Assembly: GCA_031761405.1 (NCBI GenBank)
Contig: JASEVX010000001.1
Span: forward strand, 23,579,270 to 23,643,269
DNA from: Serripes groenlandicus
Lineage: Eukaryota; Mollusca; Bivalvia; Cardiida; Cardiidae
Direction of reading: 5' to 3'
DNA length: 64,000 nucleotides
In this document: positions 58,301 through 64,000 of the stretch, piece by piece
Position numbering within the stretch: the stretch's first letter is position 1
Layout of the letters: each line of letters begins with the position of its first letter
Program-made: the position numbers and the translations under genes
The notes under the pieces: model-generated
Database searches by the model: none
What the model was told of the DNA's origin: nothing
The model's input: the letters and a program-made list of their open reading frames with translations, nothing else

Positions 58301-61181
58301 TGAACAATTAACATACTTATATATAAATGAACACTTTCCTTGATACTGATGTATGTGGACACAGCTGTTTATAAGCTAATGATATTTGAAAACAGCGTGA
58401 GATAAGAACAAATTGCTTGATACAATTTTATTTATTTTTTTAATAATGTTTTCAGCTTTCAGTGTTCTTTTTGGTTGTTTTGTGACCAGGGCCAGGGCCC
58501 TTTCAATTGTGAAAATAATGACATGTAAAATGTAATGAAGGCAGATTTAGTGAAATTTTATTAACTATCGGGAAAAAGGACAAAAATGAGACTTTCACCA
58601 ATGCCATTATTATCTGAGCCAATTTGAAAGATTGAGCCAGTGGCTCAAATGGCGAACGACAGTGTGAGACTTGAATTTAGGCCTTCTTTTGTGAAAAAAA
58701 AGAGTAGTCTTTTGATTGTGAGACGTCCAATTTTCGGCCCCAATTTGGGTTTTTAAAAAACACTGGATTTGCATCAAAATTATCAAGCTTAAAGATGTAA
58801 CATTTTATTTCACAAAGGCATTAGTTTGGCATTTGCAAATAATAAACAAGAGCACCTGGACTGATAGAAAACAGAAAAAAAGCTGAGCTGAACAAAAAAC
58901 CTTAACCGGACGCCGAAGCCAGGGTCATGACAATAGCTCTCGTTTTTTCAAAAGTCGAGCTAAAAATGACATTCAAATGAGTAAATTAGTTCTTTATTTG
59001 GAATGTCTAGTTCAAAACCTTGCATGTTCTTTCCTAACAATAATGGAATTCTTTGTGCAACATGAAATATATTATTTGTTCCCAAACACATGATTCAACC
59101 TTATAAGTAATATACTTTACAAAGATCTGCCAAATGATTTATCACCAGGCAACATTTACCCCCATGCTATAATAAATGAATGTATATTATTTTATGGCGC
59201 ATCGACAGCTAAGGTCATTTAGCGCGCAATTAAATTTAATTATTCATGATCCCTGGGTAAACAAACCAGTACTAGGCTAGAAAATGTGCCTTGCCCAAGG
59301 GCACTCCACCATGACCGTAGTGCCGCAACTGGAGATCGAACCGGGGACACCCGGTTTCGAAATCCCCGACGCTAACCACTCGACCACAGCGGATTCCTCC
59401 ATGCTATAATGAACATCATACATCTGGACAAAAGCACTGCTGCAGTGCTATTGCTGAAAAACTGTTAAATAACAACAACAAAACGATGTGTCAGACTTAC
59501 TGTTATTGTAAAAAAATACTAATGAAGGCTTAACCCTTCCCCGAATATGACAAATCCGCAGCAGATGACATCAAAAAAATCTTGGTAAACGGTAAAGATG
59601 TGGTTAACTTCTGTAATTAATTATTAAGTAATTTCTCCTTTTGCAACAATATTTTTAAAAGTCATCTGCAGTAATGACGTCAGAAATTATCAGTTTGTGA
59701 AAGGTTTAATCACTGAAATGTTGAACACATGTGTTTCTTTTTGGTATTTTATGTATAAGAAATACTGTAGAAATCACGAGTAACAGAAATTGATCTCACC
59801 CTGAGTTCTTTTTGCCTGCTCACTGCCCCGGATTTACGAAATATTCCTTCATCGTCAATATGTGTCTTTATTATCTCAGCAGCATCAACAAGAAACCTGC
59901 AACCAATCAAAATAGAGAGAAAATATATTTTGGTTCATATGTGACATTATGTTTAGACTAAACAGAAATACATTTGGTAAAAATAGAAACGCAAAGAAGT
60001 ATTTGAAACATGGAAACATTGTACAAAATGATTTTATGTTTACTTGATTCTTTGGTCACCACTCCATCACATTATTCAAGAATACATTTAAATGTGATTC
60101 TTTTTTTATAGTTTTGTAACTCCATTTATATCTGTCCTTACTATGCATGGGTAGAATCTAGTTTGACGGTCCCCAGAAATGAAAATACAAAGTAGCTTCT
60201 GCGCCTGTTCACATTTTGTAAACAATGATCGCAAATGCGCATTTTATTATTATTTGGCTCCGCCCACGTCGCTATGCAAGGGGGGGGGGGGGGGGGAGGG
60301 GGGCACAGCCCTCTATATATTACATTTTCACTCACCTCAATCTTTAAATTACGAATTTTTACTTCGAAACATTGGATATTTTAGTTTTGTTACATTCAAT
60401 TTATTTATTCTTTTTTCCAAACATTAAAATCGTTAACTAGTACGCATGCGCAGTGCGTGCCATCTTGTCAACCAAAATATTTTGTCTGGCCTCCATTGGA
60501 AAATGTTCACCCACACTTTCACTTACCATTTCTTGGGGACCGGCAAACTAGATGTGTTCCCTATGCATGAGCAGTTCTATCTATGACATATCTCAAACAT
60601 CAGATCACTAACGAGACTGGAAAGTTTCTGAAACTATCAGAAAAAAGCCCACGCCCCCCTGGCAGCCATGTTTTCGAAAGGATCAGAATATTTTGAACCA
60701 CCCTGGAAAAGGGTCACCCATGGAACGCTTCAGCCATATTATTTCTAAATCAGACCCATACTTTTCGCCTATCGCCACAATGTTGTCAACTCTATTCAAT
60801 AATTTTGGCTAAATGTTTTATTTGAAATTATTTCAAAATAGGGAATTTTGTTATTATGATCAATTTCTTCTTTCCCACCATGTTTATTTGTTTTCTGCTT
60901 TACATTACAATTGATCTTCTAATGTTTCCTTCTTTGTTTTCAATGTAGAAGACTTACATTACAGGTAGCCGTGTATGAAAAGTGAACAAGCATCATTCTA
61001 GAATCTATACCAAAACTGTAATTCATTCTTTGATATAACATTTAAAATAAGACAAAAATCTAAATGAATACATTTGTATAAGAAAAAGATAAACTTACTT
61101 TGCTACATAGCCACAGTCCGGTATATAGCTGCAGTGTACAGTTGCCAGATAGTTACCAAATATAGATGACTTATTGATGTC
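34855..61181 (-). CDS. ARHGAP11A: ARHGAP11A-like Rho GTPase-activating protein (N-terminus outside window)
   Basis: Exons in transcript order: 61181-61099, 59896-59800, 58158-57790, 55509-55308, 54271-54016, 53020-52929, 50512-50380, 46094-45998, 37317-34855. All junctions are GT/AG and in frame, giving 1263 codons plus TAG. RhoGAPs speed GTP hydrolysis by Rho proteins. The domain covers about residues 5-180 of the recovered part: FLVDAAEIIKTHIDDEGIFR with arginine-finger Arg48, KQFFRELPEPLF, and LAVVLAPNI. Downstream, VQTSVVDMLIKHADEVG and the basic KRKRSGSFQGFVSSI segment match ARHGAP11A rather than other RhoGAPs. The long tail is Ser/Thr-rich with many SP/TP sites and a KEN box (AGKENLEEN) about 97 residues from the end, in line with a mitotic, cell-cycle-regulated protein. 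Human ARHGAP11A is about 1020 residues, so this tail is longer. About 40 N-terminal residues are missing; no exon for them was found up to 64000. Confidence 0.9.
37561..38357 (+). mobile_element. Helentron-like element with family-B repeats, carrying a MITE
   Basis: AACAAGAGGGCAATGAGGCC at the 5' end; 3' hairpin CTCACCTTGAGCACTTTGTGC then GGTGAGCTTAAG. Interrupted by the MITE 37894-38113. Confidence 0.75.
37894..38113 (+). mobile_element. TTAA-MITE nested in a family-B repeat
   Basis: Flanks read CTCAAGT-TTAA-[MITE]-TTAA-AATGCGGC; the unoccupied repeat at 51970-51990 reads CTCAAGTTTAAAATGCGGC. This shows TTAA as target and duplication. Confidence 0.93.
38700..38928 (-). mobile_element. TTAA-MITE
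   Basis: Full copy, TTAA both sides. Confidence 0.87.
39065..39705 (+). mobile_element. Helentron-like element, family-C repeats
   Basis: AACAAGAGACCCAAGAGGGC, CGCTCCACGGCC, then three ~160 bp units with CCAATCAACATGGCTTG (39160, 39320, 39485). The 3' hairpin is missing, so the element is truncated. Confidence 0.7.
39922..40135 (-). mobile_element. SINE family 2, head truncated
   Basis: Same body as 7107-7375 (TTTCCTGGGTAAGTTACCAG, GACACCAGCCAGTC, GGTATGACCCGGC). Confidence 0.65.
40979..41210 (+). mobile_element. Nested short element ending in a GCTTTCGCTAAAGC hairpin
   Basis: AGCAAATTCAGAGAATTATG start; GACGGACGGACGGACTGACG then hairpin CGCTTTCGCTAAAGCG, GGGGACAAC at the end. Confidence 0.55.
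41526..42211 (+). mobile_element. Nested element with a 160 bp direct repeat
   Basis: AGCAAATTCATGAAATTTAT start; a block from TTTCATGAAATTCTACCAGC to CCCAGTATGCTGGTTCATAT is present about 2.5 times (near 41789, 41940, 42090). Ends TTTTTTCTTCGAAAAAGCGG. Includes a (GACA)n microsatellite at 41622-41645. Confidence 0.6.
42900..44015 (+). repeat. Family-E tandem repeats
   Basis: Seven units, mostly 140-170 bp, marked by GGTACAGGCCTGGGTCT, CTCATCATGGTGAACGTTTG and GCGGGCCGGACAAGGT; ends in GACTGACAGACAGACAGACG. The fourth clear tandem type here. Confidence 0.8.
44049..44130 (+). mobile_element. Minimal TTAA-MITE deletion derivative
   Basis: Only the two end regions remain (CCCACAAACAACAAACTGGC ... 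TCTGCATGTGGTAAAGGG). Confidence 0.6.
44423..44636 (+). mobile_element. TTAA-MITE
   Basis: TTAA both ends; small deletion after CATACGACAATT. Confidence 0.87.
45099..45249 (+). mobile_element. TTAA-MITE lacking its hairpin
   Basis: Left half intact, then jumps from AAAACATTGTG to TCAGAAAGCGTC; 151 bp. Confidence 0.82.
45246..45521. mobile_element. Chimeric TTAA-MITE with two like ends
   Basis: Starts with the GACGCTTTCCGACACC end and also ends with the same end type in reverse (GAGGCATCAGAAAGTGTC), so it is a head-to-head fusion of two copies. Confidence 0.65.
45697..45926 (+). mobile_element. TTAA-MITE, 72 bp from an exon
   Basis: Near-full copy; right TTAA decayed to TTAC. Exon 46094-45998 lies just beyond. 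Confidence 0.85.
45998..46094 (-). CDS. ARHGAP11A: ARHGAP11A-like exon
   Basis: 97 bp; acceptor ACTTTCAACAG, donor GTAATT. Encodes YSSTTNLSLQSTAKKEKSRG then IFKRLSGSKGDQ. MITEs lie about 70 bp downstream and about 110 bp upstream of it in the transcript. Confidence 0.9.
46208..46421 (-). mobile_element. TTAA-MITE, decayed
   Basis: CTCTTTCCACCGAATAGGTG to TATGTGGGAAAGGGCTAA. Confidence 0.7.
46449..46516 (+). CDS. Possible antisense terminal exon (low confidence)
   Basis: Follows a good acceptor (TCTTTTTCCTTACAG). With two leading bases the frame reads SPNTVPGDDNMSALKTSKGK, K and TGA, and ATTAAA occurs 42 bp later. No partner exon was found; it lies in an intron of the - strand RhoGAP gene. 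Could be a chance ORF. Confidence 0.2.
46741..48466. mobile_element. 1.73 kb non-autonomous hAT-like element
   Basis: Ends CAGGGCTGTACAAA / TTTGTACAGCCCTG are inverted, and the 5 bp GCACT flanks both (46736-46740, 48467-48471). GGACAAGT(GGC) motifs cluster inside both ends in both orientations. No transposase ORF. Terminal sequence and 5 bp duplication suggest the hAT5-type branch. Confidence 0.75.
49165..49325 (-). mobile_element. tRNA-derived SINE (family 3), degenerate
   Basis: On the - strand the head reads GGAGCTCAGTAGATAATATC ... GGGGTTGTTAGTTCAAAACC, followed by a body (GACAAGTGTCATTTGTCTTC) that matches the copy at 53699. Confidence 0.5.
49746..49966 (+). mobile_element. TTAA-MITE
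   Basis: CTTTCCCACATACAACAAAT to TCTATGTGGAAGGGATTAA. Confidence 0.78.
50021..50238 (-). mobile_element. TTAA-MITE
   Basis: CGTTCCCTCATAGACGCTTT to TATGAGGGAAAGGGTTAA. Confidence 0.8.
50380..50512 (-). CDS. ARHGAP11A: ARHGAP11A-like exon
   Basis: 133 bp; acceptor AAATTTCAG, donor GTATAG. Encodes VKKGYLETPSMPPRPNQCTP then RHSMKTPRKKISLFSPAST: a basic, proline-rich run with four S/T-P sites. Confidence 0.9.
50520..51755. other. Intron, AT-rich, nothing recognised
   Basis: No repeat boundary or exon seen; open frames here look like chance. Confidence 0.4.
51756..52823 (+). mobile_element. Helentron-like element with family-B repeats (complete)
   Basis: 5' AACAAAAGGGCCATGTGGCC then ATCGCTCACCTG; 3' hairpin CTCACCTTGAGCACTACGTG..GGTGAG then CTAA (52820-52823). 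Inside, six or more units with GACCTAGTTTTTGACC and ATCACTAAGACAAACATTCT. A ~105 bp block is duplicated exactly near 52413 and 52500. Confidence 0.8.
52929..53020 (-). CDS. ARHGAP11A: ARHGAP11A-like exon
   Basis: 92 bp; acceptor TCTCCCTACAG, donor GTAAGTAT. Encodes QAILNQLPQHSALASTPFTP then ATGVKRLDLN. The TPFTPATGVKR motif resembles the LTPNAKRTLP segment of ARHGAP11A and offers TP sites. Confidence 0.92.
53090..53264 (-). mobile_element. TTAA-MITE, internally shortened
   Basis: CCCTTTTCCACATATAGAGC to TTGTATATGGCAAAGAG. Confidence 0.7.
53527..53670 (+). mobile_element. TTAA-MITE, 5' part missing
   Basis: Only the central hairpin (GGAGAAATTGCCCATGAAC) and the right end remain. Confidence 0.6.
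53699..53860 (+). mobile_element. tRNA-like SINE (family 3)
   Basis: Head GGGCCCCTGTAGCTCAGTCA (box A) and GTGAGTTCGAACCCC (box B), anticodon-loop-like CTGTCAA. Acceptor, anticodon and T stems do not pair well, so it is not a functional tRNA gene. The body GACAAGCATCATTCATCTTC is shared with 49165-49325. Confidence 0.6.
54016..54271 (-). CDS. ARHGAP11A: ARHGAP11A-like exon
   Basis: 256 bp; acceptor TTTTTTTGACAG, donor GTATGTTT. Encodes GFVSSIAQSITKWRRSTDGK, a Ser/Asn/His-rich low-complexity part and RRKKKGPGTEGRAFSASK. FVSSIAQSITKW corresponds to the ..DFVSGALNKFK.. segment of ARHGAP11A. Confidence 0.92.
54280..55145. other. Intron, mostly unrecognised
   Basis: Around 54880-55060 is a degenerate Helentron-like piece (TCTTGGTAGAGGGTCACCTA). 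Confidence 0.4.
55150..55278 (+). mobile_element. TTAA-MITE, truncated, 30 bp from an exon
   Basis: Hairpin and right end (TCTATATATGGGAAAGGGTT) only; exon 55509-55308 is adjacent. Confidence 0.65.
55308..55509 (-). CDS. ARHGAP11A: ARHGAP11A-like exon: post-RhoGAP helix and basic stretch
   Basis: 202 bp; acceptor TTTCAG, donor GTAATG. Begins VQTSVVDMLIKHADEVGMVS, runs through an acidic stretch (TDDELDASEDNLED) and ends in the basic KKRKDKKRKRSGSFQ. A degenerate MITE ends about 30 bp from the donor. Confidence 0.93.
55700..57500. other. Large intron with degenerate Helentron-like pieces
   Basis: Repeated CAATCTTGGTAGAGGGTCAC-type segments near 55755, 56340 and 56940; a terminal CAGGTGATCTTA near 57480; and a YY1-like AAAATGGCGGCT at 56164 in otherwise unique sequence. 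No exon of the RhoGAP gene is needed here to keep frame. Confidence 0.4.
57560..57774 (+). mobile_element. TTAA-MITE ending 15 bp from the RhoGAP-core exon
   Basis: CTGCAGCAGACGACTTTGAA through to CTATGTGGGAAAGGGCTAA; left end lost. Confidence 0.72.
57790..58158 (-). CDS. ARHGAP11A: ARHGAP11A-like exon: RhoGAP core
   Basis: 369 bp, phase 0 on both sides; donor GTATAC at 57789-57784. Encodes QQLDCGKGLVGANVHDVTAL, VKQFFRELPEPLF and LAVVLAPNIMHV, ending KLLQ. The acceptor is a tandem site: AACAG then CAACAG six bases on, so inclusion of Gln-Gln may vary. A MITE ends about 15 bp past the donor. Confidence 0.95.
58846..58967 (+). mobile_element. Short element with AACAAGAG ... GAGCTAA ends
   Basis: About 120 bp: starts AACAAGAGCACCTGGACTGA, has GACGCCGAAGCCAGGGTCAT, ends in an AGCTCTCG..GTCGAGCT hairpin then AA. 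No tandem array. Confidence 0.55.
59174..59398 (-). mobile_element. tRNA-derived SINE (family 1), intact with target duplication
   Basis: On the - strand: GTGGTCGAGTGGTTAGCG (box A), GGTTCGATCTCCAG (box B), GAGTGCCCTTGGGCAAGGCA, and the tail near ATACATTCATTT. Flanked by CCATGCTATAAT at 59162-59173 and 59399-59410. Confidence 0.88.
59532..59709 (+). mobile_element. TTAA-MITE, decayed
   Basis: CCCTTCCCCGAATATGACAA to CAGTTTGTGAAAGGTTTAA. Confidence 0.65.
59800..59896 (-). CDS. ARHGAP11A: ARHGAP11A-like exon: arginine finger
   Basis: 97 bp; acceptor GATTGGTTGCAG, donor GTGAGATC. Encodes FLVDAAEIIKTHIDDEG then IFRKSGAVSRQKELR. The invariant RhoGAP arginine is in GIFRKSG. Confidence 0.95.
60153..60582. 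mobile_element. ~430 bp MITE with hAT-like 8 bp duplication and promoter-like motifs
   Basis: Inverted ends ATCTAGTTTGACGGTCCCC / GGGGACCGGCAAACTAGAT; flanking CTATGCAT on both sides. Carries a G20-class homopolymer run (60281-60302), an NRF1-type ACGCATGCGCAGTGCG (about 60441) and a YY1-type GCCATCTTG (about 60459). Confidence 0.7.
60281..60302 (+). repeat. Poly-G tract
   Basis: About 22 bases of G with a single A. Confidence 0.9.
61099..61181 (-). CDS. ARHGAP11A: ARHGAP11A-like exon: start of RhoGAP domain
   Basis: 83 bp between TTTTGTTTTAG and GTAAGTTT. Encodes DINKSSIFGNYLATVHCSYI and PDCGYVA, and ends with AA of a Lys codon. It matches the ..GKIFGVPF..HSAVPEYGHIPS.. region of ARHGAP11A. 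Confidence 0.88.
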
Positions 61182-62150
61182 CTAAAACAAAAGATCAATT
61201 TGTGTCACAAAATGTCATAGCCTTACCCTGCTCCAGTCACTGACTGGACCTATTTTTTTTTTCTGTTTATAACAACCTTGGCACAAGTATTCCAAATAAG
61301 AATCGTGAGCTAGGCATTCATGTTTAGTTACTCAAGCTGTGTCTCCATGAAGTCTTACTTGTTTGTATGTCTTTTTACACCACTTTCAGGGGTATTTCAG
61401 TTTTATCTAGGTGCTTCCAATGTAAATTACAGGTTGTACCGGTATACTTTATCCTGACACTAACTAATCAGGCGTAAAGCTATCCCCACATTCCAAAGAG
61501 GGAAGCCATTACTACCATTTTTATTATTGATACATATAATTTATTATTTCTCTATAGGGCAAACAAGCCCCGCTTGGCCATCATTTCATATAAATCACAA
61601 TAACTTAAACAACTTTGGTAGAAGGTCACCAGGGGAATATTTGTGCCAAATTAATCTTAAATCAAGCCTTTACTTTTGGACAAGAAAATCATGATTTTTA
61701 AACACTTTACTATACAATTTAAGGAAAATGTGCCCCGCCACCCGACGGCCATGGATTTTGATGGATCGGAATAAATTTAACAATCTTGACTTGGAAGATG
61801 ATGACCATCACCACAGAAATATATATATAGAATTAGTGAATTCTCAATACTTTGTTGTGCAAACAAACTAAAGACGATAATGAAAATTGTAATATCATAA
61901 TCTATAATTATTATCCAATCATTGATTGTTTGAATGGTGTGTTTACGCAGCTTTCAACCATATTTTAGTTATATAACAGTTAACTGCATTTCCTGGGAAA
62001 ATTGATAGTTGTACTACTACTGTACAGTACTAATGGTATTTTTTATTCTGACACCAATTTATCAGTTATAATGCTATTCCGAAAGTTATCACTACCATGT
62101 CTTAAGAATTCCTACCATTTCAGCCATATTCAAATAACATAAATATATAT
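61182..62150. other. Upstream intron with two SINE family 2 remnants
   Basis: Remnants at about 61385-61535 and 61930-62120 (TTTCCTGGGAAAATTG, TTCTGACACCAATTTATCAG), plus a degenerate Helentron-like piece near 61555-61790. The missing N-terminal exon of the RhoGAP gene was looked for and not found. Confidence 0.45.
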
Positions 62151-62394
62151 GAGCCGTTCCACAAGAAAACCAACATCACTCTGCGTATAAATATATCGAC
62201 CCAGATCAGTAGTCGGCACAGGCTAATCCAGGCCAATACTTTCCGTTTCAGAGGGATAGAGGTTTAGTCCTGAAACAGAAAATCCACAGGGACGAAAAGT
62301 GTCTCCCTGGATAAGCCAGAGTGACATGATTATGATGATCCGGATTGATACTTTACACAGAGTCCACAAAGTTGGTTTTCTCGTGGAACGACTC
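62151..62394. mobile_element. 244 bp palindromic MITE
   Basis: Inverted ends GAGCCGTTCCACAAGAAAAC / GTTTTCTCGTGGAACGACTC, flanked by (AT)n on both sides, consistent with a TA-type target. Interior has GGCTAATCCAGGCC and CCTGGATAAGCC as a second inverted pair. Confidence 0.75.
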
Positions 62395-63070
62395 ATATAT
62401 ATATATATATTAGTCCAAGAAATTTACCGAGCAAATAATAGTTTTAAACAAAAATGTCATTGACATTTCATAATCCAAGTACCAAGAATCACAATACATG
62501 TACAGAGATTACTGCAATGCATGACTTTCCACACTTACACTCGGCTGTCAATAAATGTGTATAAATTACATATTTAAACCCATTATCTGATCTAATTTTG
62601 CACCTTCAGTCAACCCTCAAATAATTAAAATCATGTGTTCCTTTGTTTCTAGGGCGCATTAACTAACACCTGTTTGTGAAGAATCAGACAATATACAAAC
62701 ATGACAATATTATATAGGTTTAAACATTTTTGATAAGGACTACAGATTATGTGAAGGAATTTTAGTATTTTTATGTGGTCAGTAGACTCAGTACCAAAAG
62801 TCTGAGGCACATCATTAAAATCTATGAATTTCTTAAACTTAAAAAGTTGTAACTTAGAATGGAGAAATTTCAGAGTGTAACGAGTCAAAGTAGAATCTCA
62901 GTTGTTTTGAATATGGATGATTCATAGCCACTGCTTTTTTGGTAGTTAAACTTTGACGTGAACAACAAATAATAATCCGAAATAACTTTAAAGTTTCCTG
63001 ATTTTGGTAGAGCTTCACATATTTACGAAATTTAACAAATTTCTTAAAGATTGATCTGGTTTTTTTCTAG
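62395..63070. other. AT-rich stretch, nothing recognised
   Basis: No exon with good splice sites on either strand. Confidence 0.4.
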
Positions 63071-63172
63071 CATTCCTCACTTGGTGAAGTTACAAATCAA
63101 GCAATGGAAGTTGACGACGACCAATCCATCTACTTCCCCCTCCGCTGACGGTGCTACCGTATTTGAACAAAG
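63071..63172 (+). CDS. Unidentified gene, penultimate exon
   Basis: A strong acceptor (TGGTTTTTTTCTAG) precedes 63071 and a donor GTACGG follows 63172. One frame stays open across the exon: IPHLVKLQIKQWKLTTTNPS then TSPSADGATVFEQ. It ends in AG, which joins with T of the next exon to give Ser. A second frame inside the exon also reads open to a TGA, so either could be used if it were a last exon, but only the first frame continues into 63422. No upstream exon was found. Family not recognised. Confidence 0.5.
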
Positions 63173-63421
63173 GTACGGTATTTTAATCAAATAATAGTAT
63201 ATAAATATTAAAAAAGTTGATACATGTATGCGATAATGGTGCTGCTGATGTGATTTGTAGACATGTAACAATTTAACCATGTATGTTTAGATTTCCCGAA
63301 ACTCTGTCAGACCTTCAGACCTGACTGATAGATTCTTGAAAGGTCTGACTAAAATCCTTTCTTGTCAGCCCAAAATGTCTGACACAACAGATTGGAAGTC
63401 TGTATGTTTTATCTTCTACAG

Positions 63422-63515
63422 TACCCTCCTCGACATTCCGATAGCAGACAGTACACACATAACACTGTCTGCAGACCTGGGTTCTGATGAAATTGCAACA
63501 AGAGAAGGTGATTAA
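63422..63515 (+). CDS. Unidentified gene, last exon
   Basis: Acceptor TATCTTCTACAG. After the split Ser codon it reads TLLDIPIADSTHITLSADLG then SDEIATREGD and TAA at 63513-63515. Frame and phase agree with 63071-63172. The product is acidic at its end. It sits antisense to, and upstream of, the first visible exon of the ARHGAP11A-like gene, so it may be nested in that gene's first intron or overlap it. Confidence 0.5.
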
Positions 63516-64000
63516 CCAAGTGAATCTGTAGAGACCAACATAACGCAGTCACTATATCCATTGAGCTTCCAACAGCCATAGAAGACTCTCAACCCAAACG
63601 TTAACAATTACTGAGAAATATTTAAACACCAATCTAGACAATCTGTGGTGTGTCAAGTAATTATCTTCAATATTTTCACACCTAATTAACAACTGACACT
63701 TCCTTATTTATCACAAAACCACTAATTAAACACAAATTCTGCAATATAAATTATAAAGGTTGCTCAATCATTTCCGATAGGTTACGAAAGCACTGCCACC
63801 CAATGACACCGGGTAATAATTAATTTTGGCATTACTAAAAGTGCATATTTTTTTCTCACAATGAGTCATGCAGATTCGGGAGAAACTGTATCAAAAACCT
63901 ACTATCGGGGCGAATCACAGAGCATTGACAATAATCTCTAAAGATCTTTAGTAAACAAACAAAAGAATAATGTCAAGGCCCAAGGGTTATCATGCACCCT
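63516..64000. other. 3' flank of the unidentified gene, nothing recognised
   Basis: No clear AATAAA close to the TAA; no repeat recognised. Confidence 0.35.

Noticed and set aside
62649..62888. 79-codon - strand frame as the missing first exon of the RhoGAP gene
   Set aside because: It has no resemblance to the ARHGAP11A N-terminus (LLQHLR..YGIKVKG-like) and no matching donor.

Overview
The window looks like nuclear DNA of a mollusc, most likely a bivalve. It is AT-rich, its genes have small exons with GT/AG introns of several kb, and most of it is dispersed repeats of the kinds common in bivalves: tRNA-derived SINEs, short TTAA-targeting MITEs, and Helitron/Helentron-like elements carrying 100-170 bp tandem repeats. 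No operons, bacterial-type genes, rRNA or CRISPR arrays are visible. The species cannot be fixed from the sequence.

Two genes can be read exon by exon. On the + strand, AP2S1 (clathrin adaptor AP-2 sigma subunit) is complete: four exons between 17138 and 26010, 142 codons, the family length. Exon 1 carries only the initiator ATG. On the - strand, an ARHGAP11A-like Rho GTPase-activating protein runs from 61181 down to a stop at 34855. Nine exons splice in one frame into 1263 codons; the N-terminal exon or exons (about 40 residues) lie outside the window. A third, unidentified gene is represented by two in-frame + strand exons ending in a stop at 63071-63515.

Layout. 1-5 kb: MITEs, a nested Helentron-like element and a direct duplication. 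5.0-12.1 kb: a fold-back structure with two arms of about 1.9 kb in inverted orientation, nine copies of a 67-77 bp GGAAC-rich hairpin, a perfect 143 bp palindrome, and a trapped TATA promoter plus the 5' end of an ORF. 12-17 kb: SINE and repeat arrays and a GC-rich patch. 17-26 kb: AP2S1; its first intron holds a 3.0 kb DNA transposon (278-287 bp inverted repeats, 9 bp target duplication, inserted into a MITE) with an intact OTU-protease-like ORF and a partial SGNH-hydrolase ORF. 26-34 kb and 37-46 kb: mostly repeat arrays. 34.8-61.2 kb: the RhoGAP gene, its introns full of MITEs, SINEs, a 1.7 kb hAT-like element and repeat arrays. 61-64 kb: SINE fragments, a palindromic MITE and the unidentified 3' exons.

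The strongest candidates for something undescribed are the OTU/SGNH transposon, the GGAAC fold-back structure with its captured promoter, and a shared terminal grammar (AACAAGAG ... GAGCTAA) that carries several unrelated tandem-repeat arrays. Two nested insertions give empty-site against filled-site comparisons that fix target preferences directly from this window.
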